Shown here: in pieces, positions 1 through 7,764 of the stretch | Position numbering within the stretch: the first letter of the stretch is position 1 | Layout: every line of letters begins with the position of its first letter | Assembly (NCBI GenBank): GCA_900470805.1 | Contig: UCCA01000030.1 | Span: 1 to 64,000 of the forward strand | DNA: 64,000 nucleotides | DNA from: Hyphomicrobiales bacterium | Lineage (GTDB): Bacteria > Pseudomonadota > Alphaproteobacteria > Rhizobiales > Rhizobiaceae | Reading direction: 5' to 3' | Notes under the pieces: generated by a model | What the model was told of the DNA's origin: nothing | Seen by the model: the letters and a program-made list of their open reading frames with translations, nothing else | The model's database searches: none | Position numbers and translations under genes: made by a program

Positions 1-110
1 CCCCTCCCCACAAGGGGGGAGGGGCTAATGTGCGTCGGCCGTGCCGCAAGTCTCCTTCCCCCTTGTGGGGAAGGTGGCCGGCAGGCCGGAAGGGGAATTT
101 CTCCTAACGC
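1..110. repeat. Palindromic intergenic repeat, RIME-like
   Basis: Two arms built on a CCCC-TTGTGGGG type core face each other: one at about 1-24 and its inverted copy at about 52-78, followed by a GGCCGGCAGGCCGG palindrome. This layout is typical of short mosaic palindromic repeats scattered between rhizobial genes. The left edge is cut by the window start. It lies just upstream of the DUF533 gene and could form a transcript hairpin, but no coding potential is seen. Confidence 0.6.
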
Positions 111-175
111 ACTCGTTATTTGCATTCGCGCATCCCCGTTCCTATGTCCCCTTTGACAAAAAAAGGGAGATATCG

Positions 176-901
176 ATGTTCGACGCCAAGAAGCTTCTCG
201 AGCAATTCCTCGGTTCGCAGGTGCCCGGTCTTTCCGGCAGCGTCCGCGACAAGGCGGGCCAATTCGGCGATATCGCCAAGAACAATCCGCTGAAGACCGC
301 CGGCATCGCAGCCGCCATTTTCGGCACCAAGACCGGCCGCAACATTGCCGGCAACGTGGCGACGATCGGCGGTATCGCGGCGGTGGCCGGCCTCGGCTAC
401 CTCGCCTACAAGAACTACAAGTCGGGCCAGTCGCCGCAAGCCGCCGCACAGCCGGCGCCGACCGCAGGACAGCCGATCGCCCTGCCGCCGCCGGATTCGG
501 CCTTCTCCCTGGACTCGCCGCAGCTCTCCAATGATTTCGCCCTCACATTGATCCGCGCGATGATCGCCGCCGCCAAGGCCGATGGCCATATCGATGATGC
601 CGAGCGCGCCAACATCATGGAGAAGGTGCAGGCGGTCGATCTCGGCTCGGAGGCCGAGGCCTTCCTGCGCAACGAGCTTGCCAACCCCGTCGATATCGAC
701 GATCTGGTGGCCGCTGCCCGCACCGAGGAGCAGAAGGTCGAGCTCTACACCGCGACGCGGCTGACCATCGATCCGGATACCCGCGCCGAACGGGGCTACC
801 TCGATCTGCTCGCCGGCCGCCTTGGCCTGCCGGACGCGCTGCTCGACCATATCGACGCGACGGTGACGTCGGCCAAGACCGCCGCGACCACCACGGTCTG
901 A
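176..901 (+). CDS. DUF533 / TerB-like (YebE-type) inner membrane protein
   Basis: The 241-residue protein begins MFDAKKLLEQ at an ATG preceded by AGGGAGA; the frame is open further upstream into the repeat, but that part is not protein-like. Residues about 50-85 are Gly/Ala-rich and hydrophobic (one membrane segment). An Ala/Pro linker follows, and residues about 120-235 form an acidic helical TerB-like domain with the pattern AAAKADGHIDDAERANI. This is the DUF533 family, of which E. coli YebE is a member. The biochemical role is unknown; related TerB domains are linked to envelope stress and metal sensing. It stands alone, with a small membrane protein 110 bp downstream on the same strand. 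Confidence 0.8.
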   Translation: MFDAKKLLEQFLGSQVPGLSGSVRDKAGQFGDIAKNNPLKTAGIAAAIFGTKTGRNIAGNVATIGGIAAVAGLGYLAYKNYKSGQSPQAAAQPAPTAGQPIALPPPDSAFSLDSPQLSNDFALTLIRAMIAAAKADGHIDDAERANIMEKVQAVDLGSEAEAFLRNELANPVDIDDLVAAARTEEQKVELYTATRLTIDPDTRAERGYLDLLAGRLGLPDALLDHIDATVTSAKTAATTTV

Positions 902-1010
902 ACCGAAGCTTGTTCGCCGCCCGGCCGTATCGGGGCGTGACATTGCGGCCGGTTGCCTTTCGCGGGCGGCTGGCCTAAGGCCTGTCTTCTCATCCGCAGG
1001 AGATTTTCGC

Positions 1011-1226
1011 ATGGCCGATCCAAAATCCGACCGCCGCTCGCCGGCGATTGCCGCGGCGATCATCCTCGTCTGCGCCGGCGTGGTGATCTATTTCCTGCCT
1101 GCGGTCGTGCTGTGGATCGGCAATTACTCGCCGGTTCTGGCGATCATCGTTGGGGTGTGTCTGCTGATGGCGTTCTTCGGGGTGTTCTGGCTCCGGGCGC
1201 GGTACCAGCGGCGGCGCGGTGTGTAG
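1011..1226 (+). CDS. Small two-helix membrane protein of unknown function
   Basis: This 71-residue protein has an ATG preceded by GCAGGAG at good spacing. Two hydrophobic stretches (about residues 12-36 and 41-62) form probable transmembrane helices, and both termini are basic (N-terminal DPKSDRR, C-terminal RARYQRRRG), which suggests a hairpin with both ends in the cytoplasm. No family is recognised. It is convergent with the nickel/cobalt exporter, whose stop lies 8 bp beyond its own. Its ribosome site and clean topology support a real gene. Confidence 0.65.
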   Translation: MADPKSDRRSPAIAAAIILVCAGVVIYFLPAVVLWIGNYSPVLAIIVGVCLLMAFFGVFWLRARYQRRRGV

Positions 1227-1233
1227 CTAAAGG

Positions 1234-2307
1234 CTATCCCTGCAGCGATGCCCCAAGCAGCAGCGCGCCCATGGCGATGACAAGCAGCGCGCCCAGTATC
1301 TCGATCCCGTTCCCCACCCAGGCCGATGCCCGCGAGCCGCGGCCGGCAAGACGCATGGCCGTGCTCTTGGCGGTGACGGCGAGCGTTGCGAGGATGGCGA
1401 CGGTTATCGCGGTGCCGAGCGACATGGCGAAGACCGACAGCACGCCGCCGAGATAAAGCCCGTTCAGCAATGAGAAGGTCATCACCAGCAGTGCTCCGGA
1501 GCAGGGGCGCAGGCCGACGGCGATGATTGCTGACCAGGCCTCGCGGATGCTGAATTTCTCCGCTCCCAGCATAGAGGGATCGGGCATATGCGACTGGCCG
1601 CAGGTCTCGCAGGCCATGCCCGATATGAACTTGTGGCCGGCCTTCGAGGCCTGCGCCTCGCCGAAGCTGTAGCTGCTCTCGTCGGTACGGGCGTTGTCCT
1701 GCCAGTCGAGCATCATCGAGACCGGGCCAGAGGCCAGCACTTCCCGGCGCGGCTGGAAGGCGGGGATGAGCGTGCGCAATTTGCGGAACAGCAGCCACAG
1801 CCCGAACAGGATGACCATCACGAAGCTTGCGATCTCCATCGCCTGCGTGGCCATGGTCAGCGTGATGCCGGAGCCGCGCAGTACCAGCCATGCACCGCCG
1901 ACCAGCAGGATGGCGACGATGCCCTGGACCATGGCCGAGATGAAGGAGATGACGACGCCGCGTTTCAGCTCGACCTCGTTGGCGATCATGTAGGAGGAGA
2001 TCACGGCCTTGCCGTGTCCTGGGCCGGCGGCGTGGAAGACGCCGTAGGCGAAGGACAGCGCGACAAGCGTGCCGAGATGCCAGGGATCCTCGCGCATCGC
2101 CTTCAGCGCTCCGGTGAGGGCGCGATAGAAAGCCTGCTGCTGATAGTTCACATAGAGAAACAGCGGGGCCAACGGCCCGCCGGTCGGCTGGAAGCTCGGC
2201 TCCGCCGTGCCGATGCCGAGCGGCGATTGCGCATGTGCGACGGCGAGGCCTGTGATCAGCAGCAGGCCGACGCTCCACAGAGCCAGCGATGCGCGTCTGC
2301 TCAGCAT
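1234..2307 (-). CDS. Nickel/cobalt exporter-type permease, NicO/RcnA family
   Basis: The 357-residue integral membrane protein has an N-terminal signal-like segment (residues 5-25, ending AHAQ) and about six further helices. It carries family signatures: HAAGPGHGKA near residue 92, a metal-binding HxxxxxxH-type motif in a helix, and GLRPCSGAL near residue 266. NicO/RcnA proteins move Ni2+ or Co2+ across the inner membrane. The start overlaps the end of the DUF1007 gene by 7 bp, so the pair is co-transcribed; DUF1007 proteins commonly accompany these permeases. Direction (efflux versus uptake) cannot be read from sequence. Confidence 0.85.
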   Translation of the reverse strand: MLSRRASLALWSVGLLLITGLAVAHAQSPLGIGTAEPSFQPTGGPLAPLFLYVNYQQQAFYRALTGALKAMREDPWHLGTLVALSFAYGVFHAAGPGHGKAVISSYMIANEVELKRGVVISFISAMVQGIVAILLVGGAWLVLRGSGITLTMATQAMEIASFVMVILFGLWLLFRKLRTLIPAFQPRREVLASGPVSMMLDWQDNARTDESSYSFGEAQASKAGHKFISGMACETCGQSHMPDPSMLGAEKFSIREAWSAIIAVGLRPCSGALLVMTFSLLNGLYLGGVLSVFAMSLGTAITVAILATLAVTAKSTAMRLAGRGSRASAWVGNGIEILGALLVIAMGALLLGASLQG

Positions 2308-2942
2308 GTTATGTCCAGCTTGGTGGCAAACAGCTTCGACATGTTGGTGCCGGTGGGATCGTTGAAGAAGGCGTCGGTCAGCGACTGCTTGTTCTGCGAG
2401 ATCACCTGGTCGGCATCCGGCCTGACGACCTGATGCTTGCAGGCCTTGAAGGCGTCGCCAACGAGGATCATCTCGTTGTCGGTCGGGAAGTCGATCGAGG
2501 TGTAGAGCGAGGGATCGTAGACGCCGAAGGTGAGGTTGCCCTTGAGCGGCATCTTCTCGACCGGCTTGACGGCGAAGAACATCAGGAGCTGGCCGTCGCG
2601 GTAATCGACATGGATGATGTCCGGCTTCTGAACGGTGATGTTCTTCCCGTTCATCGTCAGGTTCATGTAGTAGTCGTAGTCGGCAAGCGAATCCTTGACC
2701 GTCTTGCCGACCTCGGCGAGCTCGTTCGGCTCCAGCTTCAGGTCGGTGTTCTTGTCGAAGTCCATGACGACGGAGGAGGTGAAGACCTCGTCGAAGCGCC
2801 AGACGTTGCGGAACTCCGCGACATTGCCGTCGTCGTCGGCAACCACCTCGAGGCGCGCCTCCACGAAGATATGCGGATGCGCGAAAGCGGCGGCGGGGAC
2901 GAGCGAGAGAAATCCGGCCGTCAGGAGAGTCGATATCTTCAT
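2301..2942 (-). CDS. DUF1007 family periplasmic protein partner of NicO permease
   Basis: The protein is 213 residues with a clear signal peptide (cleavage near AAAFAHPH at residue 22). The mature protein starts with HPHIFVEARLEV, the diagnostic DUF1007 beginning, and its N-terminal histidines may bind metal. It contains an acidic DKNTDLKLEPNEL EF-hand-like loop near residues 61-75. DUF1007 proteins are found beside NicO/RcnA transporters and are thought to serve as periplasmic accessory components. It is the first gene of a two-gene operon with the permease. Confidence 0.85.
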   Translation of the reverse strand: MKISTLLTAGFLSLVPAAAFAHPHIFVEARLEVVADDDGNVAEFRNVWRFDEVFTSSVVMDFDKNTDLKLEPNELAEVGKTVKDSLADYDYYMNLTMNGKNITVQKPDIIHVDYRDGQLLMFFAVKPVEKMPLKGNLTFGVYDPSLYTSIDFPTDNEMILVGDAFKACKHQVVRPDADQVISQNKQSLTDAFFNDPTGTNMSKLFATKLDITC

Positions 2943-3047
2943 GCGTCCGATGACTTCATCTGTCCAAAAGGCGGGTTGCCCAAATCAGTTGATGCGATCT
3001 TGCCAGTAAATGGGACCGAATTGGGACCAGCCACCCGGCGTTCCCGC

Positions 3048-3941
3048 TTACGGATGCTTCTTGAACCAATTGTGAAGGTAATCGACGAAGATGCGCACCT
3101 TGGCGGGCAGATAGCGGCGGTGCGGATAGACGGCGTAGATGCCACGGTCGGTGGCGATATAGTCGTTGAACAGCGTCACCAGCGCGCCGCTGTCGATCGG
3201 CTTGCGGGCGATGAAATCAGGAATGAAGGCGACGCCGATGCCGGACAATGCTGCGCGCAGCGTCGCGTGCGGGCTGTTGACCTCGAGCGGGCCGGAAACG
3301 GCGACGGCGAAGGTCGTGCCATCGGGGTTCTGGAAACGGATGCTGCCCTGGTTGCGGGCGTTGGTGTCGATCACGAACGGCACGTTGGAAAGGTCGGCCG
3401 GGTTTTGCAGCTGCGGATAGCGCTCGAGAAAATCGGGCGTGGCGCAGAGATGAATGCGGAAATCCGAGATCTTGCGGGCAATCATGCCTGAATCCTCGAG
3501 CTTGGTGACGCGGATCGCCACGTCGAAACCCTCCTCGATCAGATCGACGAAGCGGTCGTCGGCGGAAATCTCCAGCGTCAGGTCGGGGTTCTCGGCGGCG
3601 AAATCGATCAGCGACTGGCCGACCTCGGCATCGACGAAGGTGCGCGGCACCGAAATCTTCAGCTTGCCCTTCAGCTGCGCGTTGTTCTCGCGGACGAGAT
3701 CGGCGAGGTTGTCGATCTCCTTGAGGATGTCGGAGGCGGTGCGATAATAGGTGTGGCCGGCCTCTGTCATCGAGAACTGCCGGGTGGTGCGGTTCAAGAG
3801 CAGGGCGCCGAGTTCATCCTCGAGCTCGCGGACGTATTTGGAAAGCAGCGCCTTCGAGCGGCCGGTCTTGCGCGCGGCGGCGGAAAACCCCTCGGCTTCG
3901 ACGACGTCGATGAAGGCGCGGATGCGGGTGAGGGTGTCCAT
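3048..3941 (-). CDS. LysR family transcriptional regulator
   Basis: The 297-residue protein has an N-terminal winged helix-turn-helix (residues 1-60, with GFSAAARKTGRSKALLSKYV as the recognition unit) followed by a periplasmic-binding-protein-like effector domain to residue ~295. The pattern RNxTRxFSMTEAGHTYY is characteristic of the CrgA/DmlR-like subgroup of LysR. LysR proteins usually regulate a divergent gene, but here both neighbours run on the same strand (DUF1007 gene downstream, toxin gene upstream), so the target is not apparent. Confidence 0.9.
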   Translation of the reverse strand: MDTLTRIRAFIDVVEAEGFSAAARKTGRSKALLSKYVRELEDELGALLLNRTTRQFSMTEAGHTYYRTASDILKEIDNLADLVRENNAQLKGKLKISVPRTFVDAEVGQSLIDFAAENPDLTLEISADDRFVDLIEEGFDVAIRVTKLEDSGMIARKISDFRIHLCATPDFLERYPQLQNPADLSNVPFVIDTNARNQGSIRFQNPDGTTFAVAVSGPLEVNSPHATLRAALSGIGVAFIPDFIARKPIDSGALVTLFNDYIATDRGIYAVYPHRRYLPAKVRIFVDYLHNWFKKHP

Positions 3942-3963
3942 GTGTGCGATACGGTCCTGTTCG

Positions 3964-4293
3964 TCAGTCGGTTAGACCCATGACGTATGACAGGATTCTG
4001 TCAAGTTTTTCGACATGTTCATCGTCCATTCTGCCGATCCTCTGACCGACACGACGACGGGAAATGGTAACCGGCTTTTCGACCATAGCCTGTGAACGGG
4101 CGTGCAGCCCGTTGATCATGTTCGGCTCAAGAGTGAAACGAAAATGGGGTGTCGGACCATCGAACGACGTCAGCGGGCACACTATGATTGATTCGAAATC
4201 GTCGCCAAGCTGATCGGTCTGTATGATGATTGCGGGACGAGGTTTGCCGTAGTCGCCGGACAAAACGACCGCGAAAATATCGCCCCGCTTCAT
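3964..4293 (-). CDS. MazF/PemK-type mRNA interferase toxin
   Basis: This 109-residue protein begins MKRGDIFAVVL and contains GKPRPAIIIQTD, the conserved core of the CcdB/MazF SH3-like fold, plus IIVCPLTSF and a late ISRRRVGQRIGRM segment. MazF toxins are sequence-specific endoribonucleases. The chosen ATG at 4293 gives an ATGA overlap with the preceding small gene; the frame is open 17 codons further upstream, but that would run through the partner's coding end. Gene order, antitoxin then toxin with translational coupling, is standard for a type II module. Confidence 0.88.
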   Translation of the reverse strand: MKRGDIFAVVLSGDYGKPRPAIIIQTDQLGDDFESIIVCPLTSFDGPTPHFRFTLEPNMINGLHARSQAMVEKPVTISRRRVGQRIGRMDDEHVEKLDRILSYVMGLTD

Positions 4294-4511
4294 TCTTGTC
4301 CGGTCCATTCCTCGTCGTTGAAGATCGAGACAGCCTCGATCCATCGCATCGCTTCTGCTTCGTCTTCAGGGTCGAGTGCTGCAACTTGTGCCGCGATGCG
4401 CTTGCGGAATTCCGGATCGCGCACATCGAATCCTGCGCTTCGCGTCTTGCGCACGATCTCATCCATCTTCTGCTTCTGCGAAGCCTGCGTCTGCTTTGAT
4501 GGGGCGGGCAT
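4290..4511 (-). CDS. Putative antitoxin of the MazF-type module
   Basis: The 73-residue protein is Ala-, Glu- and Lys-rich and begins with a Gln/Lys-rich stretch (PSKQTQASQKQKMDE). The middle (VRKTRSAGFDVRDPEFRKRIAAQVAAL) could be DNA-binding, and the acidic end EDEAEAMRWIEAVSIFNDEEW is of the kind that wraps a toxin. It overlaps the toxin start by 4 bp. I do not recognise a classical MazE AbrB fold, so the family assignment rests on position, size and composition. Confidence 0.65.
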   Translation of the reverse strand: MPAPSKQTQASQKQKMDEIVRKTRSAGFDVRDPEFRKRIAAQVAALDPEDEAEAMRWIEAVSIFNDEEWTGQE

Positions 4512-5062
4512 TGCTTATCCCTCGTTTCCAGACTCCGAACATAGCTATTTGTGGGTTTTGCCGCAAGATTCCCCGATTTCCCAGCCAACCGAAGTTTTTT
4601 ACCCCAGCCCAAAAAAACTCTTGATTATGACGGCGAATATTCTTATCTCGACGTCAGCCCAAAGTCGCACGTGCCCATGGGAGTCCGCCGAACCCTCGAA
4701 TTGGTGAGGAAATCGGTAAGGTACCTGGAATTAACCCCTCCAGTCGCTATTCCGGCCAACCGGAAAATGCGAGGACGCCTAAGCAACGACGGTGCGGGCC
4801 TTTTTGTTCTCTCCCTGCTTTCCATCAGCGGGGGTTACTGAAGAGGCACACCTTCATTGCCGGAAGTGCGGTAGGGACACCCCTCCAATCCATGGCAGAC
4901 AAAGCCGGATCCATGTCGCTCACGCGGCGTTGATTCATCATCTGCGCAATCGAGCGCTTGCTAAGGTTCCGGGGTCTCCACCGGCTGGTTCCTATGCGAG
5001 TGAGCGGCTGCCCTTTGTCCTCCGGTTTTTCCCGGAGCTCTGGAATTGGAAAAGGGATTGAC
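4512..5062 (+). promoter_or_regulatory. Long structured leader of the ornithine/lysine decarboxylase gene, speF-motif candidate
   Basis: This 551-bp stretch lies between the divergent antitoxin gene and the decarboxylase. Visible structure: a hairpin at 4745-4771 (CGC TATTCCGG CCAA CCGGAAAAT GCG); a hairpin with CTCCGG 5020-5025 pairing CCGGAG 5032-5037; and CCCTTT 5011-5016 exactly complementary to AAAGGG 5051-5056, which is the Shine-Dalgarno region of the decarboxylase. The second and third pairings nest, so the ribosome site can be masked. The speF RNA motif is a known long conserved leader of ornithine decarboxylase genes in alphaproteobacteria. Membership is inferred from position and structure; its boundaries and ligand cannot be fixed here. 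Confidence 0.6.
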
Positions 5063-6196
5063 ATGACCACTCAGCGCATCCGCGACTTTCTCGCAACCCG
5101 ACGTCCCGATGGTCCCTGCCTCGTGGTCGACCTCGACGTCGTGCGCGACAATTTCTCCGCCTTCCGTCACGCCATGCCTGACAGCGCGATCTACTATGCC
5201 GTCAAGGCAAACCCGGCTCCAGAAGTCCTGAAGCTGCTCGCCGACATGGGCTCCAACTTCGATTGCGCGTCCGTCGCCGAAATCGAAATGGCGCTCAACG
5301 CCGGTGCAACCGCTGCCCGCATCTCCTTCGGCAACACCATCAAGAAGGAACGCGACATCGCCCGTGCGCATGCGCTCGGCGTCAGCCTGTTCGCCGTCGA
5401 CAGCCACGAGGAAGTCGAGAAGATCGGCCGTGCCGCTCCCGGCGCCCGCGTGTTCTGCCGCGTGCTGACGGATGGCGAAGGCGCTGAATGGCCGCTGTCG
5501 CGCAAGTTCGGCTGCGTGCCGCAGATGGCCGTCGACGTTCTCGTCTACGCGCATCAGCTGGGTCTGGAGTCCTACGGCGTCTCGTTCCACGTCGGTTCGC
5601 AGATGACCAAGGTCGATGCCTGGGATTCGGCACTTGCCGATGCCAAGCGCGTCTTCGTTCAGCTGGCCAAGCAGGGCATCCACCTGCAGATGGTCAACAT
5701 GGGCGGCGGTTTCCCGACCAAGTACCTGCGTGACGTTCCGTCGGCGGAAGCCTATGGCCGTTCGATCTACCAAAGCCTGCGCGATCACTTCGGCAACCAG
5801 ATTCCGAAGACGATCATCGAGCCAGGCCGCGGCATGGTCGGCAATGCCGGCGTCATCAAGACGGAAGTCGTGCTGATCTCGAAGAAGTCGGACAACGACA
5901 CGGCGCGCTGGGTGTTCCTCGACATCGGCAAGTTCGGCGGTCTGGCCGAAACGATGGACGAAGCCATCCGCTACCCGATCCGCACCGAGCGCGATCAGGA
6001 CGAGATGGAGCCCTGCATCATTGCCGGCCCGACCTGCGATTCGGCCGACGTGCTTTACGAGAAGAATCTCTATCCGCTGCCGATCACCCTTTCGATCGGC
6101 GACGAGATACTGATCGAAGGCACCGGCGCCTACACGACCACCTATTCGGCGGTCGCGTTCAACGGCTTCGACCCGCTGAAGGCCTATATCATCTAA
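5063..6196 (+). CDS. Ornithine/lysine decarboxylase, fold type III PLP enzyme
   Basis: The 377-residue protein belongs to the alanine-racemase-fold (group IV) decarboxylases, which remove CO2 from ornithine (giving putrescine) and often lysine (giving cadaverine). The PLP lysine lies in YYAVKANPAP near residue 40; the phosphate-binding Gly-rich loop is NMGGGFPTKY near 213; the substrate-side Cys is in GPTCDSADVLYE near 322. The start at ATG 5063 follows AAAAGGGATTGAC; longer in-frame starts would run back through the structured leader. Length fits bacterial ODC. A GNAT gene follows after 88 bp, probably in the same transcript. Substrate preference cannot be settled from sequence. Confidence 0.9.
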   Translation: MTTQRIRDFLATRRPDGPCLVVDLDVVRDNFSAFRHAMPDSAIYYAVKANPAPEVLKLLADMGSNFDCASVAEIEMALNAGATAARISFGNTIKKERDIARAHALGVSLFAVDSHEEVEKIGRAAPGARVFCRVLTDGEGAEWPLSRKFGCVPQMAVDVLVYAHQLGLESYGVSFHVGSQMTKVDAWDSALADAKRVFVQLAKQGIHLQMVNMGGGFPTKYLRDVPSAEAYGRSIYQSLRDHFGNQIPKTIIEPGRGMVGNAGVIKTEVVLISKKSDNDTARWVFLDIGKFGGLAETMDEAIRYPIRTERDQDEMEPCIIAGPTCDSADVLYEKNLYPLPITLSIGDEILIEGTGAYTTTYSAVAFNGFDPLKAYII

Positions 6197-6284
6197 TGCA
6201 GCCAGCCCCGTAGCCAGCCGGGGCGGCACCTTCACAATGATCTGACGATACCGTTTGAAACGGTTTTGAGTACGGGAGGCCAAG

Positions 6285-6875
6285 ATGGCCGCTGTTCTTG
6301 ATTCTGTCCGCGCATTCTTTGCGCATTCCGTTTTCACCATCGACGCCGAGAATGCCGGCGATGTCGTGGCGCGTGAAAACCTGCTCGATCGCGCCATGGG
6401 CCCGAACCGCCGCCGCAAATCGTCGGAAAAGATCCGCCGTGGCCGCGTGCCCGCCGAAGGCCTGGCGCTGGTGGCGCGCGACCGCGACGGCCACGTCATC
6501 GGCACGGTTCGGCTGTGGAGCATTGAAGCCGGCGTCAACGCCGACGGCACGCCGATCAACGCGCTGCTGCTCGGACCGCTGGCGGTCGATGCTTCGTTCG
6601 AAGGCAAGGGTGTCGGTTCGGCGCTGATGCGTGCCGCCATGCTGGAAGCCAAGACCCGTGGTCACGGCGCCATCCTGCTGGTCGGCGATGCGGCTTACTA
6701 TGAGCGTTTCGGCTTCTTCGCCACCAAGGCGCAGCACCTCGTCATGCCTGGCCCATTCGAACGCTCGCGCTTTCTGGCACTCGAGCTTGTCGAAGGCTGG
6801 CTTGACGGCGCGGCCGGCATGATCGTCCCATCGGGACGGGTGCTCGCCAGCGCGCCGGTTCGTAGGGCTGCCTGA
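6285..6875 (+). CDS. GNAT family N-acetyltransferase
   Basis: The 196-residue protein carries a YhbS-like GNAT fold. Acetyl-CoA binding motif A is seen as LLGPLAVDASFEGKGVGSALM (the GKGVGS pyrophosphate loop near residue 110), and motif B as YYERFGF near residue 144. The acceptor substrate is unknown. It lies 88 bp after the decarboxylase and ahead of a strong terminator, so it is probably the last gene of that unit; acetylation of a polyamine or a polyamine-related target is possible but unproven. Confidence 0.8.
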   Translation: MAAVLDSVRAFFAHSVFTIDAENAGDVVARENLLDRAMGPNRRRKSSEKIRRGRVPAEGLALVARDRDGHVIGTVRLWSIEAGVNADGTPINALLLGPLAVDASFEGKGVGSALMRAAMLEAKTRGHGAILLVGDAAYYERFGFFATKAQHLVMPGPFERSRFLALELVEGWLDGAAGMIVPSGRVLASAPVRRAA

Positions 6876-6895
6876 CGGCTAAGGCCTTTTTGGCA

Positions 6896-6926
6896 GAGCC
6901 TCTCCCCGACGGGGAGGGGCTTTTTC
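6896..6926 (+). terminator. Rho-independent terminator after the decarboxylase-GNAT unit
   Basis: GCCTCTCCCC at 6898-6907 pairs with GGGGAGGGGC at about 6911-6920 (loop GAC), followed directly by TTTTT. It lies about 20 bp after the GNAT stop, the expected place to end the decarboxylase-GNAT transcript. Confidence 0.85.
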
Positions 6927-7025
6927 ATTGTTGCTGTTTTAAAACAATCAGATTTAAAGGGCGCCGGAAGAGCCGGCGGACTGTGTCCCTCTTATTCCCC
7001 TCATGCTACCGTTTCGCTACGGCGC

Positions 7026-7160
7026 TCACTTTACAACGCTGGCTTCGACCAACTGCGTCCCGGCAGTCTGAACGATCGTCTCTGGTATGGCAGCGATGAA
7101 AAACATCGTGAAAGCATAGACGGCGAATATGGTCGCTGCGGCTGTGGCCTTAAGAATCAT
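7026..7160 (-). CDS. 44-residue membrane peptide of unknown function
   Basis: A short reading frame begins MILKATAAATIFAVYAFTMF and has one transmembrane segment (residues about 5-25) followed by a polar tail ending VEASVVK. The ATG at 7160 is preceded by CTAGGAGTGC, a good Shine-Dalgarno at 7-8 bases, and ends in TGA at 7026-7028. The size, hydrophobic pattern and ribosome site support translation. It is too short for routine gene calls. No family is recognised. Confidence 0.55.
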   Translation of the reverse strand: MILKATAAATIFAVYAFTMFFIAAIPETIVQTAGTQLVEASVVK

Positions 7161-7764
7161 TCATGCACTCCTAGTTCTCTGGAGTTCAATGTGGGCGCAA
7201 AAGGTGGCTTTCCCAAGAGTTTTCTGAACGCTAGATGAACAAAAATCTGTGACGGTAAATTTTAACGATATTTTAGCAACAGTGCAGCTTGGCCTTTTTG
7301 GGGAAGAAATTCACGCTTCGTTCTACCAAAATGCAGCTAAAACAATCATTTGGATGAAAATATGGGCGAGAATCATCCCCGCCTCGCTGACCTCGATCTA
7401 TTGTGTTCATGTCATCGGGCAGGGAACCGGTTTCATGAACCGGCCGTCCTCCGTTCATAAACCGGCGCCCGATGACGGTCGCAAAGGGCGAATCACCTGC
7501 CGTCAGGGCAGCTGATTCGGCCGGGGACGCCAGATCGGGAGACGCTCCTGCCGATCCGGACCAACCGGAAAGCCCCAAGTGATCGGGCAGGCGGCACCGC
7601 CTGACATTCATCATACCCGATACACGCCGTCTGCCCGCTCCCGCATTCGCAGACCGTCGCGGATATCTTCCGCGCGGCGTTTTGGGTTGCCCTGCACCCA
7701 CTTGCCGTAAATCGCGTTCTGTAGGATTATATTTAAGGGACTGCTAACAAATGGGAGTGGGAAC
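7161..7764. other. Intergenic region with a run of strong hairpins
   Basis: No convincing gene is seen in these 600 bases. Three consecutive stems stand out. GTCATCGGGC 7411-7420 pairs with GCCCGATGAC 7467-7476 and encloses CCGGTTT 7427-7433 with AAACCGG 7459-7465 and ATGAA 7435-7439 with TTCAT 7454-7458. GAATCA-CTGCC 7490-7501 pairs with GGCAG-TGATTC 7507-7518. CAGGCGG 7588-7594 pairs with CCGCCTG 7597-7603. This could be a palindromic repeat cluster or a structured small RNA; neither is proven. The last 60 bases should hold the promoter of the secreted protein gene. Confidence 0.5.

Noticed and set aside
116..1063. Long minus-strand reading frame opposite the DUF533 gene
   Set aside because: It is rich in Arg and Gly, has no domain, and lies opposite a gene with clear family features; it results from high GC content.
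7249..7515. 88-codon frame in the intergenic region
   Set aside because: It starts at GTG without a ribosome site and runs through the palindromic stems, so it is not protein-like.
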